Source: CAWJMD01 sp963843835 (lineage in GTDB: Bacteria > Actinomycetota > Actinomycetes > Actinomycetales > CAWJMD01). From it: 64,000 nt of DNA. Below the pieces are notes generated by a model. The model saw only the letters and a program-made list of their open reading frames with translations, was not told the origin of the DNA and searched no databases. Below are positions 60,319 to 64,000 of this stretch, piece after piece; within the stretch, counting starts at the first letter, position 1; every line of letters starts with the position of its first letter. The stretch lies in NCBI GenBank assembly GCA_963843835.1, contig CAWJMD010000008.1, positions 682,001 through 746,000 of the forward strand, written 5' to 3'. A program made the translations under genes and the position numbers.

Positions 60319-60645
60319 GTGACCTGGTTCCTCCTCTGGCTCGTGCTCGTGCTCGGCGCCCTCGCGGTGCTGGGACTGCTCGGATGGCGGATCTTCCGCA
60401 AGGGCCTGGCCGTGGCGCGTGAGATCGGTGCCGCCGGCGAGAAGGCCGGTGAGACCGGCGCGACCCATGAGACCGCCTTCGACGCGTGGCTGGCCCGCAG
60501 GGCCGACGAGGACCTCGCGGCCGCGGAGGAGCGCGACCGGCAGGGTGACCACGTCGCCACGCGCTGGACGAGGCGACAGCCTGTGCGCACGGAGACTGCC
60601 ACGGCGCGTCGTACGATGAGCAGAACCGATCCCGAGAGGTCCTGA
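60319..60645 (+). CDS. Small single-helix membrane protein upstream of tatA
   Basis: 108 residues. One N-terminal membrane helix (FLLWLVLVLGALAVLGLLGW) followed by a charged cytoplasmic tail. Length and topology recall TatB/TatA, but the helix lacks the TatB Glu/Gly-Pro hinge, so I leave it unnamed. One base separates it from tatA. Confidence 0.6.
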   Translation: MTWFLLWLVLVLGALAVLGLLGWRIFRKGLAVAREIGAAGEKAGETGATHETAFDAWLARRADEDLAAAEERDRQGDHVATRWTRRQPVRTETATARRTMSRTDPERS

Positions 60646-60646
60646 C

Positions 60647-60937
60647 ATGGCCAAGTTCTTCGACAACCCGGTGCTGCTGCTGGTCCTGGTGGTGATCATC
60701 GTGCTCGTGTTCGGCGCCAACAAGCTCCCGGGTGCCGCGCGGAGCCTGGGCCGCTCGATGCGGATCTTCAAGTCCGAGGTGCGGCAGATGCGGGACGACG
60801 ACGAGCCCGGCACGACCTCCGGCTCCACCACGCGCCCCGCCGAGGCGCCCCTCGAGGGCCGCGTGGTCGACGACCCGCCGGCACGCCCGTCCGAGGAGGC
60901 GCGGCCGGCCCCGGACGCGCCCCGCAAGGACGTCTGA
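60647..60937 (+). CDS. tatA: Twin-arginine translocase subunit TatA
   Basis: 96 residues. Short N-terminal helix, FGANKLPGAARSLGRSMRIFKSEV hinge and amphipathic helix (the usual FG..KLP..AR.LG motif), then an acidic/Pro-rich tail. GAGAGG precedes the ATG. It forms the pore with TatC for folded proteins. Confidence 0.95.
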   Translation: MAKFFDNPVLLLVLVVIIVLVFGANKLPGAARSLGRSMRIFKSEVRQMRDDDEPGTTSGSTTRPAEAPLEGRVVDDPPARPSEEARPAPDAPRKDV

Positions 60938-60988
60938 CCGAGCCGACGCACCGCACTCGACGAGCCTTCACCCCGGACACCGCCACAG

Positions 60989-61804
60989 ATGCCGCTGAGC
61001 CCTGCACGCCGGGCCAACCCCGAGGGACGGATGGCGCTGCGCGACCACCTTCGCGAGCTGCGCAACCGCCTGTTCAAGGCCTCCCTGGGGCTGATCGCGG
61101 GCGCCGTGGTCGGGTGGTTCCTCTACGACCCCGTGCTGGAGGCCCTCGGCCGGCCCATCCAGGACGTCGCCACGGCGGCGGAGCGTGAGGCCTCACTGAA
61201 CTTCGCCAGCGTGGCCAGCCCGTTCGACCTGAAGATCAAGATCTCGATCTTCATCGGGGCGATCGTCTCCAGCCCGATCTGGACGTACCAGCTCTGGGCG
61301 TTCGTTACGCCCGGGCTCAAGCGCCGGGAGCGGCGCTACGCCCTGGCGTTCGTGGCGTCCGCCGTCCCGTTGTTCCTCGCCGGCTCCTACATCGCGTACC
61401 GCGCCATGCCGAACTTCGTGAAGTTCCTGGTCGGCTTCAGCCCGGCGGGCTTCTCCAACTTCATCGACGCCCAGGTCTACCTGGGCTTCGTGATGCGCGT
61501 GATCCTCAGCTTCGGGCTGTCCTTCCTCGTGCCGGTCGTCCTCGTCGGTCTCAACCTCGTCGGGCTGGTGTCCGGCCGCGCGATGCTCAAGGCCTGGCGC
61601 TGGGTGGTGGTCGCGTCGTTCACGTTCGCCGCCATCGCCACGCCGACACCCGACATCCTGTCGATGTTCCTGCTCGCGGTGCCGCTGCTCGGGCTGTTCG
61701 TGCTGGCGATCGGCTTCTGCCTGGTCAACGACCGACGACGACGGCGTGCCACCGGTGAGCCCGACCTGGCGGAGTACGACGACGACGAGGCCACCCCCCT
61801 GTGA
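60989..61804 (+). CDS. tatC: Twin-arginine translocase subunit TatC
   Basis: 271 residues, six helices. LRDHLRELRNRLFKA carries the conserved HL.ELR.R signal-peptide docking motif; SPIWTYQLWAFVTPGLKRRERR is the second signature. Ends in an acidic tail. The last four bases overlap the lipid kinase GTG. Confidence 0.96.
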   Translation: MPLSPARRANPEGRMALRDHLRELRNRLFKASLGLIAGAVVGWFLYDPVLEALGRPIQDVATAAEREASLNFASVASPFDLKIKISIFIGAIVSSPIWTYQLWAFVTPGLKRRERRYALAFVASAVPLFLAGSYIAYRAMPNFVKFLVGFSPAGFSNFIDAQVYLGFVMRVILSFGLSFLVPVVLVGLNLVGLVSGRAMLKAWRWVVVASFTFAAIATPTPDILSMFLLAVPLLGLFVLAIGFCLVNDRRRRRATGEPDLAEYDDDEATPL

Positions 61805-62700
61805 GGGTCGCCCTCGTGGCGAACCCCACGAGCGGCAAGGGCATGGGCGCGCGGAGCACGTCCATCGTGCTCGAGCGCCTGCACCACCACGGCGTCCAGG
61901 TGCGCGACGTGAGCGCCTCCACCGCCGCAGCGGCGAGGCACCAGGCCGCGGCCGCGGTGGCGAGCGGGGTCGACGCGCTGCTCGTCCTCGGTGGGGACGG
62001 GATGGCGCACCTCGGCGTCAACGCCTGCGCGGGTACGTCGACCCCACTCGCGCTGGTCGCCGCGGGGTCGGGCAACGACTCGGCCCGCGGCCTCGACCTG
62101 CCCGTCCGCGACCCGGCCCTCGCGGTCGACGAGGCTGTCGAACGCCTGCGTGCCGGCAGCTGGAGGGAGCTGGACGCGGCTCGCGTGCTCACCGGCGACG
62201 GCACCCGACGGTGGTTCCTCGGCGTCCTCTCCGCCGGCTTCGACGCGCTCGTCAACGAGCGCGCCAACGACTGGACGTGGCCCCGCGGGCGCATGCGGTA
62301 CAACCTCGCGATCGCACGAGAGCTGCCGGCGTTCGCGCCGATCCACTACCTGCTCGAGCTCGAGGGTGTGGAGACCGACGAGCAGGCGATGCTCGTCTCG
62401 GTGGCCAACGGCACCAGCTACGGCGGGGGGATGCGGATCGCGCCCGACGCGTCCTACACCGACGGTCTGCTCGACGTCGTGGTGCTCGGTCCGGTCTCCA
62501 AGCCCGAGTTCGTGCGCGTCTTCCCGACCGTCTTCTCCGGACGGCACGTCCACCACCCCGCCGTCAGCGTGCGGCGCGTACGCGCCCTGAGCCTGGACAC
62601 GCCGGAACGGCGGGTCGTCGTGTACGCGGACGGGGAACGCATCGGACCGACACCGATCCGGTGCGAGGTGGTCCCGCGCGCGCTGCGCGTGCTGGCCTGA
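61801..62700 (+). CDS. Diacylglycerol kinase-family lipid kinase
   Basis: 299 residues of the DAGK catalytic fold (DgkB/YegS-like). LVANPTSGKGMG at the N-terminus, ATP-loop LGGDGMAHLGVN (usual form GGDGT..E..N, here slightly changed) and GSGNDSARGLDLP. It probably phosphorylates diacylglycerol or a similar lipid at the membrane. GTG start overlaps the tatC stop. Confidence 0.9.
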   Translation: MRVALVANPTSGKGMGARSTSIVLERLHHHGVQVRDVSASTAAAARHQAAAAVASGVDALLVLGGDGMAHLGVNACAGTSTPLALVAAGSGNDSARGLDLPVRDPALAVDEAVERLRAGSWRELDAARVLTGDGTRRWFLGVLSAGFDALVNERANDWTWPRGRMRYNLAIARELPAFAPIHYLLELEGVETDEQAMLVSVANGTSYGGGMRIAPDASYTDGLLDVVVLGPVSKPEFVRVFPTVFSGRHVHHPAVSVRRVRALSLDTPERRVVVYADGERIGPTPIRCEVVPRALRVLA

Positions 62701-62726
62701 GTCACGCGCGCGCGGGGTGCGTGGCC

Positions 62727-62732
62727 TAGATT
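62727..62732 (+). promoter_or_regulatory. TAGATT -10 box of the helicase
   Basis: TAGATT lies 6 bases before ATG 62739. Confidence 0.6.
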
Positions 62733-62738
62733 CGTGCC

Positions 62739-64000
62739 ATGTCGTCCCCCGCTGAGCGGTACGTCGCGGCGCGCCGGTCGGCGGTCCGCGGGACCAGCGC
62801 GCTGAGCCGGTTCGCCGACGGGCTGGAGTTCGACCTCGACCCCTTCCAGGCCGACGCGTGCGCGGCCCTCGAACAGGGCCACGGTGTGCTCGTCGCGGCC
62901 CCGACCGGCGCGGGCAAGACCGTGGTGGGGGAGTTCGCCGTCCACCTCGCCCTCGCGTCCGGCCGGAAGGCCTTCTACACCACCCCGATCAAGGCGCTCA
63001 GCAACCAGAAGTACGTCGACCTCGTCGCACATCACGGGGCCGAGAAGGTCGGGCTGCTGACCGGTGACACGAGCGTCAACGGCGAGGCCCCGGTGGTGGT
63101 CATGACCACCGAGGTGCTCCGCAACATGCTCTATGCGGGGTCGCCGACCCTCTCGGGCCTGGCGTACGTGGTGATGGACGAGGTGCACTACCTCGCCGAC
63201 CGGTTCCGGGGCCCGGTCTGGGAGGAGGTGATCATCCACCTGCCACGCGAGGTGCTGGTGGTCTCCCTCTCGGCCACCGTCTCCAACGCGGAGGAGTTCG
63301 GGGCATGGCTCGACACCGTCCGTGGCGACACGCGCATCGTCGTGAGCGAGGACCGACCCGTACCGCTGTGGCAGCACGTGCAGCTGGGCACCCGGCTGGT
63401 CGACCTCTTCGCCGAGGACGGCGCGGGCCAGGGCGTCGTCAACCCGGAGCTGCTCGAGGTGAGCCGGGACGACAGCCGGCGGCACCGTGACGCCCGCGAC
63501 GGCCGCGACGGAAGAGGTGGCCGGGACCGCCGGGGCCGGCCCGTCGGCGGGCAGCGCGCAGGCCCACGCGGCCGCGGACGGCCCGGCGGACTCGACCCCC
63601 GGTGGGCGGCCGGCGGTCCTGGTGCGTCGCGCTCAGGGGTGCCCTCGAGGGCGCAGGTCGTGGAGCGGCTGGACTCCGAGGGACTGCTCCCCGCGATCAC
63701 GTTCATCTTCAGCCGTGCCGGGTGCGACGCCGCCGTGCGCCAGTGCCTCGCCTCCGGGCTGCGCCTCACGACGTCGCCGGAGCGCGCCGAGATCCGCCAG
63801 GTCGTCCAGGAGAGGATGTCGGAGATCCCCGACTCCGACCTGGCCGCACTCGGGTACCACGAGTGGGTCGAGGGACTGCAGCGGGGCATCGCGGCCCACC
63901 ACGCCGGCCTGCTTCCCGTCTTCAAGGAGGTCGTGGAGGAGCTGTTCACGCGCGGCCTGGTCAAGGCCGTGTTCGCCACGGAGACACTGGCTCTCGGCAT
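62739..64000 (+). CDS. helY: Ski2/Mtr4-like DEVH-box helicase, 3' truncated by window edge
   Basis: First 420 or so residues of a large RNA/DNA helicase (about 900 residues in homologues). Q/Walker A region DPFQADACAALEQGHGVLVAAPTGAGKT, motif Ia TTPIKALSNQKY, TGDTSVN, DEVH box (VMDEVHYLAD), motif III SLSATVSN, and the start of helicase domain 2 (ITFIFSRAGCD, IAAHHAGLLP). An Arg/Gly-rich insert (DARDGRDGRGGRDRRGR onward, about residues 248-292) sits between the domains. Frame is open to the last base. It is HelY (Rv2092c)-like by sequence and by position after tatC. Confidence 0.93.
   Translation, partial: MSSPAERYVAARRSAVRGTSALSRFADGLEFDLDPFQADACAALEQGHGVLVAAPTGAGKTVVGEFAVHLALASGRKAFYTTPIKALSNQKYVDLVAHHGAEKVGLLTGDTSVNGEAPVVVMTTEVLRNMLYAGSPTLSGLAYVVMDEVHYLADRFRGPVWEEVIIHLPREVLVVSLSATVSNAEEFGAWLDTVRGDTRIVVSEDRPVPLWQHVQLGTRLVDLFAEDGAGQGVVNPELLEVSRDDSRRHRDARDGRDGRGGRDRRGRPVGGQRAGPRGRGRPGGLDPRWAAGGPGASRSGVPSRAQVVERLDSEGLLPAITFIFSRAGCDAAVRQCLASGLRLTTSPERAEIRQVVQERMSEIPDSDLAALGYHEWVEGLQRGIAAHHAGLLPVFKEVVEELFTRGLVKAVFATETLALG

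Noticed and set aside
60319..60645. tatB
   Set aside because: It has one N-terminal helix and a charged tail, but lacks the TatB hinge and amphipathic helix pattern; left as a membrane protein of unknown role.

Overview
The window is a contiguous piece of a high-GC actinobacterial chromosome. It carries the hallmarks of a mycothiol-making, proteasome-bearing actinomycete: mshC, the Pup-proteasome genes (arc/mpa, dop, pup, prcB, prcA, pafA, pafB, pafC), tatA/tatC, F420-type oxidoreductase and many leaderless genes with a TANNNT box 6-8 bases before the start codon. Gene content looks most like Nocardioidaceae (Aeromicrobium/Nocardioides type); this genus-level guess is inference. From about 17.2 kb to the end, the backbone order (uppP, phosphatase, DUF3090, SCO1664-type, mshC, PAC2, metH, trmI, arc, dop, pup, prcBA, pafA, pafBC, tatAC, helY) follows the conserved actinobacterial block known from M. 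tuberculosis Rv2136c down to Rv2092c.

Layout. 0-3.2 kb: two overlapping cyclopropane-synthase-like methyltransferases and a DUF1295 membrane protein, a membrane-lipid operon cut by the left edge. 3.3-6.5 kb (minus): a sugar/glycerol-phosphate type ABC importer without its ATPase. 6.7-11.4 kb: standalone LigD-type polymerase, a GGDEF-EAL protein, a GAF-ANTAR protein and a small unknown. 11.4-17.2 kb: tRNA-Leu(GAG), an M20 peptidase, an amino-acid permease, small conserved proteins, an aldo/keto reductase and an LLM oxidoreductase. 17.2-26.9 kb: the mshC cluster, PAC2 protein, a metH interrupted by two compensating single-base frameshifts, and a HAD phosphatase. 27.0-33.0 kb: a complete peptide (Dpp/Opp) ABC importer. 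33.1-37.1 kb: site-2 protease, TrmI and the proteasomal ATPase Arc.

37.1-49.6 kb is the accessory highlight: a minus-strand operon of a secreted glycosidase-like protein, an Sfp-type phosphopantetheinyl transferase and two NRPS genes, wedged between arc and dop, which are normally close neighbours. The assembly line reads A-PCP-C-A-PCP plus C-A-PCP-TE, and the second protein continues directly into a 12-helix MFS exporter. Pocket residues read by eye suggest Ala-like, Gly and Asp substrates, so a short peptide that is synthesised, released by a Cys-type thioesterase and exported by one polypeptide.

49.7-55.1 kb: dop, pup, prcB, prcA, an inserted GNAT acetyltransferase, and pafA. 55.2-64 kb: two FKBP prolyl isomerases, a DUF3866 protein, the pafB-pafC damage-response regulators, a zinc-ribbon protein, a small membrane protein, tatA, tatC, a diacylglycerol-kinase-family lipid kinase and the first two-fifths or so of a HelY-type helicase cut by the right edge. 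No insertion sequence, integrase, CRISPR array or rRNA was seen, and no gap longer than about 240 bases lacks a protein gene.
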